From NCBI RefSeq assembly GCF_010365105.1, contig NZ_JAAFGZ010000002.1, forward strand, positions 1 to 64,000: a DNA stretch of 64,000 bases, given 5' to 3'. Source of the stretch: Polaromonas sp. Lineage in GTDB: Bacteria; Pseudomonadota; Gammaproteobacteria; Burkholderiales; Burkholderiaceae_C. Shown here one piece after another: positions 53,707 through 62,796 of the stretch; positions within the stretch are counted from its first letter, which is position 1; the number at the start of each line of letters is the position of its first letter. Made by a program: the position numbers and the translations under genes. A model generated the notes under the pieces. That model saw nothing but the letters and a program-made list of their open reading frames with translations. It did no database searches and had not been told where the DNA came from.

Positions 53707-54306
53707 TCAAGCCCCCAGCCGCTGCGCGGCGAATAAAACCTGGTCGATCACCGCCTGTACGTTCTGGCGGTGGCTGTCGTTGACCAGTTCGCCCTGCGCA
53801 TCGAATGCCGCGCCTGCGTTGTTCAGCGCAAAGGTCTTGGGCGCCACCCAGCATTGCGAATTGAACAGCAGCGGCACCAGGTGGCTTTGCGAGCGCAGGC
53901 CGCCCAGTGCGCCAGGCGAGGCACTGAGCACGCCCACCACCTTGCCGGTGAACGACCTGAAGCCGTCACTCCATTGCGCATCGCCCTTGACCGGGCTGGA
54001 TACCCAGTCGATGGTGTTCTTCAGCAGCGCGGTGTAGCTGCCGTTGTACTCGGGCGAGCAGACGATCCAGGCCGGGTGGTCATGCATCATTTGCTTGAGC
54101 TTCATCACGTCAGGCGGCGTTCCACGCGCTTCCAGGTCGGCGTTGTACATCGGAATGTCAAAGTCCACCAGTTCGATGTGCGTGACCTCGGAGCCGCTGG
54201 CACGCGCCAGGGTGGCAGCCACGCCGGCCAGCTTGCGGTTGAAGGAATCGATGCGGGTGCTGCCGGCAAACACCAGCAGCTTGGGACGGGGTATGGATGG
54301 GTTCAT
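53707..54306 (-). CDS. NADPH-dependent FMN reductase family protein
   Basis: 199 residues. Flavodoxin-like fold with the FMN-phosphate loop FAGSTRIDSFNRKL at the N terminus and the CSPEYNGSYTALLKNTIDWV signature. Members reduce FMN, quinones, azo dyes or chromate with NADPH. It is a single gene, divergent from the toxin-antitoxin operon. Confidence 0.9.
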   Translation of the reverse strand: MNPSIPRPKLLVFAGSTRIDSFNRKLAGVAATLARASGSEVTHIELVDFDIPMYNADLEARGTPPDVMKLKQMMHDHPAWIVCSPEYNGSYTALLKNTIDWVSSPVKGDAQWSDGFRSFTGKVVGVLSASPGALGGLRSQSHLVPLLFNSQCWVAPKTFALNNAGAAFDAQGELVNDSHRQNVQAVIDQVLFAAQRLGA

Positions 54307-54374
54307 GGCCCGATTTCATCACAGCCGGCAGGAAAACCCCCGAAGGGCGCTGGTCAGGGGTAAAGCCCATAAAA

Positions 54375-54398
54375 TGTACAAAACTATTATTTTGTACA
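54375..54398. promoter_or_regulatory. palindromic operator of the toxin-antitoxin operon
   Basis: TGTACAAAA-CTATTA-TTTTGTACA: perfect nine-base arms, 8 bases before the antitoxin ATG. The position fits Phd-type autorepression. Confidence 0.7.
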
Positions 54399-54406
54399 AG
54401 TGAGCC

Positions 54407-54652
54407 ATGCACACCATTTCCTTGAGTGAATTCCGCGCCAACGCCTCGGCCATGATCGACCGGGTCGAGCAAGGCGAAACCGTGCGCATCTTGCGCCACG
54501 GCAAACCGGTGGCCGAGCTGGTGGGCATCAAGCCCGACCCGTCTGCCCCGGTGCCCAGCTACCAGCGCCCGTTCGAGCCTTTGCTGCAATTGCCACCCGG
54601 CTATTCGGCGGTCAAGGCGCTGCTTGATGAGCGCGACAGCGCACCGTGGTGA
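54407..54652 (+). CDS. Phd/YefM family antitoxin
   Basis: 81 residues. The N-terminal Phd/YefM DNA-binding fold is clear (ISLSEFRANASAMIDRVEQG, TVRILRHGKPVAEL). The C-terminal part (LLQLPPGYSAVKALLDERD) would wrap the toxin. A strong palindrome precedes it, and the PIN-domain toxin gene follows at once. Confidence 0.9.
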   Translation: MHTISLSEFRANASAMIDRVEQGETVRILRHGKPVAELVGIKPDPSAPVPSYQRPFEPLLQLPPGYSAVKALLDERDSAPW

Positions 54653-54663
54653 AAAATCCCGGC

Positions 54664-55086
54664 ATGAAAATTCTTTTCGATACCTCGGCGCTGCTCAAGC
54701 GCTATTTGCCTGAAACCGGGCGTGACGCGGTGCTGGCGCTGGTGGCGCAGGCCGCGCCGGTGGTGGCAGCGCCGCATTGCAAGGTGGAGCTTTATGCGGC
54801 GCTGAACCGGGTACGGCGCGAAACCCGGGCCAGCGAAGCGTCTTACCGTGACACGTGCGCCGAAATCGAGAAAAATTTTGCCGAAATGCAGGTCGTTCCC
54901 CTGTCCGCCAATGTGGAGCGGTCCGCCATTCGCGCACTCGAGGTCAGCAGCATGCGCGGCATGGACGCGATGCATGTGGGCGCCGCGCTGGCGGCCGGGG
55001 TGGATTTGTTTGTGACGGCGGACATTCGCCAGTTCAACGGCGCGCAAGCGCTTGGCCTGAACGCCACTTTATTGAAAGATGTGTGA
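54664..55086 (+). CDS. PIN domain ribonuclease toxin (VapC-like)
   Basis: 140 residues from the ATG at 54664; two GTG codons at 54646 and 54649, the latter overlapping the antitoxin stop, are alternative starts. The PIN acidic residues are visible in [31 protein letters not shown] and FVTADIRQF. VapC-type toxins cut RNA until held by the antitoxin. The stop codon shares a base with the mnmG start, an unusual direct junction with a core housekeeping gene. Confidence 0.9.
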   Translation: MKILFDTSALLKRYLPETGRDAVLALVAQAAPVVAAPHCKVELYAALNRVRRETRASEASYRDTCAEIEKNFAEMQVVPLSANVERSAIRALEVSSMRGMDAMHVGAALAAGVDLFVTADIRQFNGAQALGLNATLLKDV

Positions 55087-57104
55087 TGACTTCACCCTAT
55101 GTTTACCCCCAGGAATTTGACGTGATCGTGGTCGGTGGCGGCCATGCCGGCACCGAGGCCGCGTTGGCCGCCGCCCGCATGGGCTGCAAGACATTGCTGC
55201 TGACGCACAACATCGAGACGCTCGGCCAGATGAGCTGCAACCCGTCGATCGGCGGCATTGGCAAGGGCCATCTGGTGAAAGAGGTCGATGCCATGGGCGG
55301 CGCGATGGCGCTGGCCACCGACGAGGGCGGCATCCAGTTCCGCATCCTGAATTCGAGCAAGGGACCAGCTGTGCGCGCCACCCGGGCGCAGGCCGACCGG
55401 GTTTTGTACAAGGCGGCGATTCGCCGCATGGTCGAGAATCAGCCCAACCTGTGGCTGTTCCAGCAGGCCGTCGATGACCTGATGGTCGAAGGCGACCGCG
55501 TCGTTGGCGCGGTGACGCAGGTCGGCATCAGGTTCCGCTCGCGCACCGTGGTGCTGACGGCCGGGACTTTTCTGGATGGCAAGATCCATGTCGGCCTGAG
55601 CAACTATGCGGCGGGCCGCGCCGGCGACCCGCCAGCGGTGTCGCTCAGCGCGCGCCTGAAGGAACTCAAACTGCCGCAGGGACGTCTAAAAACCGGCACA
55701 CCACCGCGCATTGACGGCCGCTCAATCGACTTCAGCAAGTGCGGTGTTCAGCCGGGCGACGGCATGCCGGGCGGCACGCCAGGGCCGGTGCCGGTGTTCA
55801 GCTTCATGGGCGGCAGCATCCCGCATCCCAGGCAGATGCCCTGCTGGATCACCCATACCAACGAGCGCACGCACGACATCATCCGTTCCGGCTTCGACCG
55901 CAGCCCGATGTTCACCGGAAAGATCGACGGCGTGGGGCCGCGCTACTGCCCGAGCGTGGAAGACAAGATCAACCGCTTTGCCGGAAAGGACAGCCACCAG
56001 ATTTTCCTGGAGCCCGAAGGTTTGACGACGCACGAGATTTACCCGAATGGCATCTCGACCAGCCTGCCGTTCGACATCCAGTACGCCCTGGTGCGCTCGA
56101 TGGCCGGCATGGAAAACGCCCACATCCTGCGGCCCGGTTATGCGATTGAATACGACTACTTCGACCCCCGCGCATTGAAGACCAGCTTTGAAACCCGGGC
56201 CATTGGCGGGCTGTTCTTTGCCGGCCAGATCAACGGAACCACGGGCTACGAGGAAGCCGCCGCGCAAGGCATGTTCGCCGGTATCAATGCCGCATTGCAA
56301 TGCCAGGGCAAGGAAGCGTGGCTGCCCAAGCGTGACGAGGCCTACCTGGGCGTGCTGGTCGATGACCTGATCACCAAGGGTGTGACCGAGCCCTACCGCA
56401 TGTTCACCAGCCGGGCCGAGTTCCGGCTGATGCTGCGCGAGGACAACGCCGACATGCGGCTGACCGAAAAGGGCCGCGAACTGGGTCTGGTCGATGACGC
56501 CCGCTGGGACGCCTTCAACCGAAAGCGTGATATTGTTTCACGTGAAACACAGCGCTTGCGCTCACTCTGGATCAATCCGAACAACCTGCCGGCGAGCGAA
56601 GCCGAACGTGTGCTTGGCAAGGCGATTGAGCGTGAATACAACCTGGCCGATCTGCTGCGCCGGCCCTATGTGAACTACGCCGGATTGATGTCGCTCAGCG
56701 ATGGCAAGTATGCCAACCCTGAAATTCCGACGGGTTCATCCGATGTTTCACGTGAAACATCAATGGTCGAAGCCTTGCCGGCAGATCTTGTGAAAAGCGT
56801 GATCGAGCAAATCGAAATCACGGCGAAGTACGCAGGGTATATCGACCTGCAAAAAGTGGAGGTTGAACGCGCTTCCCATTATGAAAATCTCAAGCTCCCG
56901 GCTGATCTGGATTATTTGCAGGTGTCAGCCTTGAGCTTTGAGGCGCGGCAGACGCTTGCCAAGCACCGGCCCGAAACCCTTGGGCTGGCGTCCCGCGTCC
57001 AGGGCGTCACGCCGGCAACCATCTCCTTGCTTTTGGTGCACCTGAAGAAGAACCTCTGGAAAAATACGGTTCCGCTCAAGCCTGCTGAACAGGCAGAAGT
57101 TTGA
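55086..57104 (+). CDS. mnmG: tRNA uridine-5-carboxymethylaminomethyl modification enzyme MnmG (GidA)
   Basis: 672 residues from the ATG at 55086; the longer open frame is a shadow of the toxin gene. FAD-binding [19 protein letters not shown] lies at the N terminus; other landmarks are [38 protein letters not shown], and DFDRSP-type and [18 protein letters not shown] stretches. With MnmE it modifies the wobble uridine of tRNAs. The protein is slightly longer than usual. Two perfect parS sites lie inside the gene and are read as VSRET (at 56534 and 56744), the second in a short extra segment [13 protein letters not shown]. Confidence 0.96.
   Translation: MTSPYVYPQEFDVIVVGGGHAGTEAALAAARMGCKTLLLTHNIETLGQMSCNPSIGGIGKGHLVKEVDAMGGAMALATDEGGIQFRILNSSKGPAVRATRAQADRVLYKAAIRRMVENQPNLWLFQQAVDDLMVEGDRVVGAVTQVGIRFRSRTVVLTAGTFLDGKIHVGLSNYAAGRAGDPPAVSLSARLKELKLPQGRLKTGTPPRIDGRSIDFSKCGVQPGDGMPGGTPGPVPVFSFMGGSIPHPRQMPCWITHTNERTHDIIRSGFDRSPMFTGKIDGVGPRYCPSVEDKINRFAGKDSHQIFLEPEGLTTHEIYPNGISTSLPFDIQYALVRSMAGMENAHILRPGYAIEYDYFDPRALKTSFETRAIGGLFFAGQINGTTGYEEAAAQGMFAGINAALQCQGKEAWLPKRDEAYLGVLVDDLITKGVTEPYRMFTSRAEFRLMLREDNADMRLTEKGRELGLVDDARWDAFNRKRDIVSRETQRLRSLWINPNNLPASEAERVLGKAIEREYNLADLLRRPYVNYAGLMSLSDGKYANPEIPTGSSDVSRETSMVEALPADLVKSVIEQIEITAKYAGYIDLQKVEVERASHYENLKLPADLDYLQVSALSFEARQTLAKHRPETLGLASRVQGVTPATISLLLVHLKKNLWKNTVPLKPAEQAEV
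56534..56549. promoter_or_regulatory. parS centromere site 1 (inside mnmG)
   Basis: TGTTTCACGTGAAACA, an exact match to the canonical ParB-binding palindrome, translated as part of IVSRETQ. Confidence 0.95.
56744..56759. promoter_or_regulatory. parS centromere site 2 (inside mnmG)
   Basis: Second exact TGTTTCACGTGAAACA, 210 bases from the first, so in the same reading frame (DVSRETS). Confidence 0.95.
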
Positions 57105-57769
57105 TGGCAGTTCTGGAAAAAGACTTGCGCCCTACTTTGCTGGCCGGACTTGCGGCGCTGCAACTGGAATTGAGCGAGCCGCAAATCAGCCAGTTGCTTG
57201 ACTACCAGGCAATGATCGGAAAATGGACACGGGTTTACAACCTGACGTCGGTGCGCGATCCGGCGGAAATGATGACGCATCATTTGCTAGACAGCCTGTC
57301 CGTGGTGCCGGCCTTGCAGCGTTATCTGCTGGGTGCCGGATTGGATCAGGGCAGCCGCTTGCTCGATGTGGGATCCGGCGCGGGCTTGCCGGGCGTGGTG
57401 ATTTCGATCTGCTGTCCAACCGTCAACGTCACCTGCGTGGACACCGTGGCCAAAAAGGCTGCATTCATCAAGCAGGCGGCGCTCGCCTTGAAGCTGCCGA
57501 ACCTTGCGGGTCTGCATGCGCGGGTCGAAAGCATTCAACAGCCATTCGACGTGATCTGTTCCCGGGCGTTTGCATCACTGGCTGATTTCACGAATTGGTC
57601 AGTGGATGCGCTGGCACCGCAAGGTGTCTGGATGGCCATGAAAGGCAAGCATCCAGGCGATGAATTGCTGGCCTTGCCCGAAAACATTGCAATGTTTCAC
57701 GTGGAACAATTGAAGGTTCCTGATCTGGATGCCGAGCGCTGCCTTCTCTGGCTGCGTCCCGTGTCGTAA
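57104..57769 (+). CDS. rsmG: 16S rRNA (guanine527-N7)-methyltransferase RsmG (GidB)
   Basis: 221 residues from the ATG at 57104, sharing a base with the mnmG stop. The SAM-binding motif is LLDVGSGAGLPGVVISI; other landmarks are WTRVYNLTSVRDPAEMMTHH, LLDSLSV and ICSRAFASLADFTN. It methylates G527 of 16S rRNA. A near-perfect parS (57693) lies near its 3' end and is read in a different frame from those in mnmG (MFHVEQ). Confidence 0.96.
   Translation: MAVLEKDLRPTLLAGLAALQLELSEPQISQLLDYQAMIGKWTRVYNLTSVRDPAEMMTHHLLDSLSVVPALQRYLLGAGLDQGSRLLDVGSGAGLPGVVISICCPTVNVTCVDTVAKKAAFIKQAALALKLPNLAGLHARVESIQQPFDVICSRAFASLADFTNWSVDALAPQGVWMAMKGKHPGDELLALPENIAMFHVEQLKVPDLDAERCLLWLRPVS
57693..57708. promoter_or_regulatory. 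parS-like site 3 (inside rsmG, one mismatch)
   Basis: TGTTTCACGTGGAACA differs from the consensus at one position. Confidence 0.75.
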
Positions 57770-57798
57770 ACTCAGGGTCTCTACTACTGGAACCTTCC

Positions 57799-58425
57799 AT
57801 GCCGGGCTCGTTTGTTGGTGTTGCCGACTATGGCGCTTTTGTTGTTGCCATCCTGGTTTTTCTGGCCATTCCCGGTCCCGGCAATCTGGCCTTGATCACC
57901 TCGACCGGCAAGGGTGGCATTGCCGGGGGCATGGGCGCTACCTTTGGTGTGATTGCCGGCGACCAGATGTTGCTCTGGGCGGCTGTGGCGGGTGTATCCG
58001 CATTGATGGCGGCCTATCCTGCTGCATTCCATGCCGTTCAATGGATGGGCGCCCTGTACCTGGCCTGGCTGGGTTTCAGGATGCTGCTGGCCAAGCCCGG
58101 TGCGGCTCCCATCTTGCAGATCAAGCCACGCCATTATTTTCGCCAGGCCTTGTTGATCACCCTGCTCAACCCCAAAGCCATCGTTTTTTACCTGGCCTTC
58201 TTTCCGCTGTTCGTCGATCCGGCGCAGCACCAGGGCCTCAAGACCTTTGGCGTGATGGCTGCCACCATCGCGGTGCTGACATTTCTTTATGGCCTGACGG
58301 CCGTGTTGCTGACCTGGAAACTGGCAGCGCGCATTCGGGCCAACCCAAAAATATCGATGACGCTCGAAAAAGCGGCTGGCATGTTTCTGATTGCCTTTGG
58401 TATCAAGCTCGCCCTTTCCCGGTAA
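57799..58425 (+). CDS. LysE/RhtB family amino-acid exporter
   Basis: 208 residues with about six hydrophobic segments. The N-terminal family motif is FLAIPGPGNLALITSTGKGG, followed by GALYLAWLGFRMLL and LLNPKAIVFYLAFFPLFV. Members export amino acids or homoserine lactone-like compounds. It sits between rsmG (29 bases) and parA (55 bases). Confidence 0.92.
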   Translation: MPGSFVGVADYGAFVVAILVFLAIPGPGNLALITSTGKGGIAGGMGATFGVIAGDQMLLWAAVAGVSALMAAYPAAFHAVQWMGALYLAWLGFRMLLAKPGAAPILQIKPRHYFRQALLITLLNPKAIVFYLAFFPLFVDPAQHQGLKTFGVMAATIAVLTFLYGLTAVLLTWKLAARIRANPKISMTLEKAAGMFLIAFGIKLALSR

Positions 58426-58480
58426 ATCGGACACTGCAATCCTCGCTTCCCCTATCGGAACGACAACTCAACAAGACGCT

Positions 58481-59245
58481 ATGGCCAAAATATTCTGCAT
58501 TGCCAACCAAAAGGGCGGCGTGGGCAAGACCACCACCACCGTCAACCTGGCCGCGGGTCTGACCCAGATAGGCCAGCGCGTGCTGATGGTCGACCTGGAC
58601 CCGCAGGGCAATGCCACCATGGGATCGGGCGTGGACAAGCGCAAGCTGGAAATGACGGTCTACGACGTGTTGCTCGAAGCCGCGTCGATTGTCGATGCGC
58701 GCGTTCACAGCGAGAAGTGCGGCTACGACGTGCTGGGCGCCAACCGCGAATTGTCCGGCGCAGAGATCGAGTTGGTGACGCTGGAGCGGCGCGAAAAGCG
58801 CCTGAAGCAGGCGCTGGCCAAGGTCGACAAGGACTACGATTTCATCCTGATCGACTGCCCGCCGTCGCTGTCGATGCTGACGCTGAACGGGCTGTGCGCG
58901 GCGCACGGCGTGATCGTTCCGATGCAGTGCGAATACTTTGCCCTTGAAGGCGTGACCGATCTGGTCAACACCATCAAGCAGGTGCATGCCAACCTGAACA
59001 AGGATTTGCAGATCATCGGTTTGCTGCGCGTCATGTTCGACCCGCGCATCACGCTGCAGCAGCAGGTCAGCGAACAGCTCAAAGGCCATTTCGGCGACAA
59101 GGTGTTCAACACCGTGATTCCACGCAATGTCCGACTGGCCGAAGCACCAAGCTACGGCCTGCCCGGCGTGATTTTCGACCCGTCTTCCAAGGGCGCGCAG
59201 GCCTTCGTGGCCTTTGCGCAGGAGATGGTTGGACGCATTCTGTAG
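58481..59245 (+). CDS. parA: chromosome partitioning ATPase ParA (Soj)
   Basis: 254 residues from the ATG at 58481 (MAKIFCIANQKGGVGKTTTT). The deviant Walker A KGGVGKTT, the switch region MVDLDPQGNAT and LIDCPPSLSMLTLNGL are all present. The short N terminus without a helix-turn-helix marks the chromosomal type. It works with ParB on the parS sites in mnmG/rsmG to segregate the chromosome origin region. parB is not directly adjacent: a hydrolase gene intervenes. Confidence 0.96.
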   Translation: MAKIFCIANQKGGVGKTTTTVNLAAGLTQIGQRVLMVDLDPQGNATMGSGVDKRKLEMTVYDVLLEAASIVDARVHSEKCGYDVLGANRELSGAEIELVTLERREKRLKQALAKVDKDYDFILIDCPPSLSMLTLNGLCAAHGVIVPMQCEYFALEGVTDLVNTIKQVHANLNKDLQIIGLLRVMFDPRITLQQQVSEQLKGHFGDKVFNTVIPRNVRLAEAPSYGLPGVIFDPSSKGAQAFVAFAQEMVGRIL

Positions 59246-59304
59246 GTTTGACGCCGGATTTGTTGGTCAAAACAGTGTTTTGCGCAGATCCGGCGTACAT
59301 AAAC

Positions 59305-59324
59305 AGCTATTAAAAACATAGCAA
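59305..59324 (-). repeat. AGCTAT..ATAGCA dispersed palindrome, copy 11
   Basis: AGCTATTAAAAACATAGCAA in the gap between parA and the hydrolase gene. Confidence 0.65.
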
Positions 59325-59378
59325 ATTGAAGTTTCCCGAGTATTTCCAGTTTTTTGCACCCAAAGCCCGAGCGATGCC

Positions 59379-59939
59379 ATGAACCCCTCCAATGTCCTGA
59401 TTCTTCCCGGCTGGCAAGGCAGCGGCCCGGACCACTGGCAAAGCCGCTGGGAGCGCCTGCATGGCTACACCCGGGTTGCACAGCACGACTGGATGCGCCC
59501 GCTGCGCGGCGACTGGATTGCGCGGCTGGAGGAGGTGCTGCTGGCGTGCGATGTCGAGCGCGATGGGCCCGCCGTGCTGGTGGCGCACAGCCTCGGCTGC
59601 CAGCATGTGGCCGCCTGGGCCGCGCACAGCCGCAACACGCATCGGGTGAAAGCCGCCCTGCTGGTCGCGCCGCCCGATGTCGAACGCGACGATGTGCGCG
59701 CGCTGCTGCCCAGCTGGTCACCGGTTTCCCTGGCAAAGCTGCCCTTCAAAACGGTTCTGTTCGCCAGCGGCAACGACCCCTTTTGCAGCCCGGCGCGCAC
59801 GCGGCAGTTTGCCTTGGCCTGGGGCGCCGACCTCACCGATGTCGGCGCATGCGGCCACCTGAATGCAGAAAGCGGCCTGGGCGACTGGTCGCAGGCGCAT
59901 GCGCAGTTGCTGCGGCTGATGGGTGATACTCCCGCCTGA
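59379..59939 (+). CDS. RBBP9/YdeN family alpha/beta hydrolase
   Basis: 186 residues. The pattern VLILPGWQGSGPDHWQSRWE at the N terminus is typical of the family. The likely catalytic triad is Ser in VAHSLGCQHV, Asp in ASGNDPFCSP and His in ACGHLNAESG. Function in bacteria is unknown, though serine hydrolase activity is expected. It is inserted between parA and parB, all in one direction. Confidence 0.9.
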   Translation: MNPSNVLILPGWQGSGPDHWQSRWERLHGYTRVAQHDWMRPLRGDWIARLEEVLLACDVERDGPAVLVAHSLGCQHVAAWAAHSRNTHRVKAALLVAPPDVERDDVRALLPSWSPVSLAKLPFKTVLFASGNDPFCSPARTRQFALAWGADLTDVGACGHLNAESGLGDWSQAHAQLLRLMGDTPA

Positions 59940-59996
59940 GCGCGACCCGACCGCGCCAGCCGTTCCTACCGATTCAAAGAAAGACAAGACAACGCC

Positions 59997-60932
59997 ATGG
60001 TCACCAAAAAACAAAAGGGTCTGGGTCGCGGACTCGAAGCGCTGCTCGGCCCCAAGGTCGATGACTCGCCCGAGGCTGCCGATGCCTTGACCGCGGCCAG
60101 CAGCCCCGGTCTGCCGGCTTCGCTGCTGCTCGACGACCTGGTGCCGGGCCAGTATCAGCCGCGAACCCGCATGGACGAAGGCGCACTGTACGAGCTGGCC
60201 GAATCCATCAAGGTGCAGGGCATCATGCAGCCCATCCTGGTGCGGCGGCTGAAAAGCGGTGCCAACAGCGGCAAGTACGAGATTATTGCCGGCGAGCGGC
60301 GCTTCCGGGCGGCGCGGCTGGCCGGGCTTGACAGCCTGCCGGTGCTGATCCGCGACGTTCCCGATGAGTCGGCCGCCGCCATGTCGCTGATTGAAAACAT
60401 CCAGCGCGAAGACCTCAATCCGCTGGAAGAAGCGCAGGGCCTGCAGCGTCTGGTCAAGGAGTTCGGCATGACGCATGAACTCGCCGCCCAAGCCGTGGGA
60501 CGCTCGCGCAGCGCCGCGTCCAACCTGCTTCGCCTGCTGAACCTGGCCGATCCGGTGCAAACCATGCTGATGGCCGGCGACCTGGACATGGGCCATGCCC
60601 GGGCGCTGCTGGCGCTGGACCGGGCCACGCAGATCACCGCTGCCAACCAGATCACTGCCCGCAAGCTGTCGGTGCGCGAGGCTGAAAGCCTGGTCAAGAA
60701 ACTCGGCAGCGAGTTTTCGCTGACACCCAACAATGCCGTGCATGAAAAGGCGCGCGACACCCTGCGGGTTGAAGAAGAACTGGCCGACCTGCTGATGGCC
60801 GATGTCGATGTCCGCATCAGGAAGCAGGTCAAGCGCAACGGCAAGCGCGAAGCCGTTGGCGAACTGGCGATCCAGTTTTCGTCGCTGGACGAGATCAACG
60901 GGCTGATCGAGCGCCTGCGCCGAACCGCCTGA
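59997..60932 (+). CDS. parB: chromosome partitioning protein ParB (Spo0J)
   Basis: 311 residues. N-terminal ParA-interacting stretch KKQKGLGRGLEALLG, then the ParB/Srx CTPase fold (YQPRTRMDEGALYELAESI, GERRFRAARLAG, ENIQREDLNPLEEAQGL), then a helix-turn-helix (MTHELAAQAVGRSRSAASNL) that binds parS, and a C-terminal dimerisation domain. It is encoded about 3.3 kb from the parS sites. Confidence 0.96.
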   Translation: MVTKKQKGLGRGLEALLGPKVDDSPEAADALTAASSPGLPASLLLDDLVPGQYQPRTRMDEGALYELAESIKVQGIMQPILVRRLKSGANSGKYEIIAGERRFRAARLAGLDSLPVLIRDVPDESAAAMSLIENIQREDLNPLEEAQGLQRLVKEFGMTHELAAQAVGRSRSAASNLLRLLNLADPVQTMLMAGDLDMGHARALLALDRATQITAANQITARKLSVREAESLVKKLGSEFSLTPNNAVHEKARDTLRVEEELADLLMADVDVRIRKQVKRNGKREAVGELAIQFSSLDEINGLIERLRRTA

Positions 60933-61198
60933 TGCGGGCAGGGCGCACGGACGCGCATGCCATGGGCCAAGAATGGTTTTGCAGCGCTCCGTAACAAAGT
61001 TTCAGTCATTAAGTTACGGCGCCATTCCATGGCGGAATGGCTCGGTGTTCATAACAGACCGACAGCGCCAGCGCTACTAGTATGGCAGGCGGGCTGGCTT
61101 TATTCCTACGCGGTCTGGGGGTGATTCCCGTGTTTTCCGGGCTCCTGCAAGCGTGACCATAGGGGTATCTGAAACTTTTGGCCCATGCCCTCCATGCC

Positions 61199-61954
61199 AT
61201 GCCTTCTACTGCCAGCCTCGAAATCTGCCGCCCGCCCCTGACCCTTCTGGGAACCGAACCCTGGCGTGCCGCGCTGGAGTTCCTGTCTTTCAAAGTCAAC
61301 GGTGTCAGACCAAGAAAGATGGTTCCCGCAGGCGACGGACACCCGGTCATCATCTTTCCGGGCCTCGCGACCGACAGTTCGGCCATTGCCCCGCTGCGTG
61401 ATTACTGCGAATCGCTTGGCTACAAAACGCTGGACTGGGGCAGGGGCTTCAACACGGGCCCCAAGGGCGATCTGGACCGCTGGCTGGAAGCGCTGGCCGT
61501 GCACACCGCCAACGTACTGGGCGGGCACAAGGACAAGGCAACCCTGATTGGCTGGAGCCTGGGCGGCCTGTACGCCCGTGAAGTCGGAAAGTTGCTGGCA
61601 CCGCAGGTGCGCCAGGTCATCACCATCGGCACCCCGTTCAATGCCGAGGCCGACCACACCAATGTCGGCTGGCTGTTCCGCCTTCTCAGCGGTTCGTCGG
61701 CGGTCATCGATCCGGGGCTGAGCCAGCGCCTGCGCACCCCGCCACCGTTGCCCACGACCTCGATCTACAGCCGCTCCGACGGCGTGGTGGCCTGGGAAAC
61801 CTGCCGCCATGCCCGGCCCGCGAGGCTGGTGCAGGACATCGAGATCAATGGCAGCCATATCGGCATGGGCTGGAACCCGGCGGTGCTGCAGATTGTCGGC
61901 GACCGCCTGGGCCAGCTTCCGTCCAACTGGCAGCCGTATCAACAGGCTGCCTGA
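61199..61954 (+). CDS. alpha/beta hydrolase, lipase-like
   Basis: 251 residues from the ATG at 61199; a TTG at 61178 is an alternative and no clear ribosome binding site decides. Landmarks are HPVIIFPGLATDSSAIAPLR, the nucleophile elbow LIGWSLGGLYARE, then TIGTPFNAEADHTN, a probable Asp in SIYSRSDGVVAWE and His in INGSHIGMG. There is no signal peptide. The sequence resembles intracellular triacylglycerol-lipase-type esterases; substrate unknown. It stands alone after parB. Confidence 0.82.
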   Translation: MPSTASLEICRPPLTLLGTEPWRAALEFLSFKVNGVRPRKMVPAGDGHPVIIFPGLATDSSAIAPLRDYCESLGYKTLDWGRGFNTGPKGDLDRWLEALAVHTANVLGGHKDKATLIGWSLGGLYAREVGKLLAPQVRQVITIGTPFNAEADHTNVGWLFRLLSGSSAVIDPGLSQRLRTPPPLPTTSIYSRSDGVVAWETCRHARPARLVQDIEINGSHIGMGWNPAVLQIVGDRLGQLPSNWQPYQQAA

Positions 61955-62084
61955 TTCCGTTTTCAATTCAATCCGGGATCAGGTGCGAAGCCGCAGGACA
62001 GGCTGAAGCACGGCAAGGCGAAACCGCGACATCCCGCATCAATCCAGAACTGCAATAAGGTGTACCGGCGCACCCGGAACAAGA

Positions 62085-62123
62085 CACAAAAAAAGCGGCG
62101 TTCCGGTTACAGAACGCCGCCTT
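62085..62123 (-). terminator. rho-independent terminator of the glycine-zipper gene
   Basis: Stem AAGCGGCGTTC / GAACGCCGCCTT with an 8-base loop; on the minus strand it runs into seven or more T residues. It lies 50 bases past the stop at 62174. Confidence 0.85.
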
Positions 62124-62173
62124 GCCAGCCTTTGCACAAGCCCTTGAAAAGGGCTTGAAGCTGTCGCCAATGC

Positions 62174-62752
62174 TTAACGGTAGATATGCTGGCCGCCGTT
62201 TTGCTTCCACTCGTTTTCAAAGTGCAGCGCATCTTCGTCATTGCGGGTCTTCACACCCATCAGGATGCCGCCGTTCTTGACGCCTTCCTCGTATTCCTTG
62301 ACGCGCTCTTCTGGAATGTTCCAGCCGATCAGGGCGCCGATCAGGCCACCGCTGGCAGCGCCAGCGCCGGCACCGGCCGCTGCCGCCGCCAGGGGGCCTG
62401 CAATCACCAGGCCCAGGCCGGGCAGGGCGATGCTGGTGCCCACGGCGGCAATGCCCGCCAGGATGGCGCCAATGGTGCCGCCGATGGCGCCGCCAATGCC
62501 GGCGCCTTCAGCGGCCTTGTTGCCCAGTTCGGTTTCCTTGCCCATCACGCTGTCGTCTGCAAAGTGGCGCTTGCGCGTGTCGTCCGACATCACCAGGTTG
62601 ACATCGTCCTTTGAATAGCCGCGTGTATGGGCAGCGTTGTAGGCAGCTTCAGCGCTGGCGCGGTCGGGGAACAGGCCGGTCACCATGTTGCTGGAGCCTG
62701 TGGTGGACGGGGTGGTGCCGGTGTAAGGGGTGGCGTTGGTGTTCATGTTCAT
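62174..62752 (-). CDS. glycine-zipper general stress protein (YflT-like N-terminal domain)
   Basis: 192 residues. After a Thr-rich start, residues about 20-60 (NMVTGLFPDRASAEAAYNAA, HTRGYSKDDVNLVMSDDTRK) match the heat-induced stress protein YflT-type domain. A long Gly/Ala-rich hydrophobic segment follows (about 80-145; GGTIGAILAGIAAVGTSIAL, AAAAGAGAGAASGG), a glycine zipper that may insert in membranes. The charged end includes GWNIPEERVKEYEEGVKNGG. It precedes a strong terminator. Function unknown; a stress role is inferred from the family. Confidence 0.8.
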   Translation of the reverse strand: MNMNTNATPYTGTTPSTTGSSNMVTGLFPDRASAEAAYNAAHTRGYSKDDVNLVMSDDTRKRHFADDSVMGKETELGNKAAEGAGIGGAIGGTIGAILAGIAAVGTSIALPGLGLVIAGPLAAAAAGAGAGAASGGLIGALIGWNIPEERVKEYEEGVKNGGILMGVKTRNDEDALHFENEWKQNGGQHIYR

Positions 62753-62796
62753 GACAATCTCCTTTTAAACTTAAGAAACAAAAAGAATTGCGGCAA

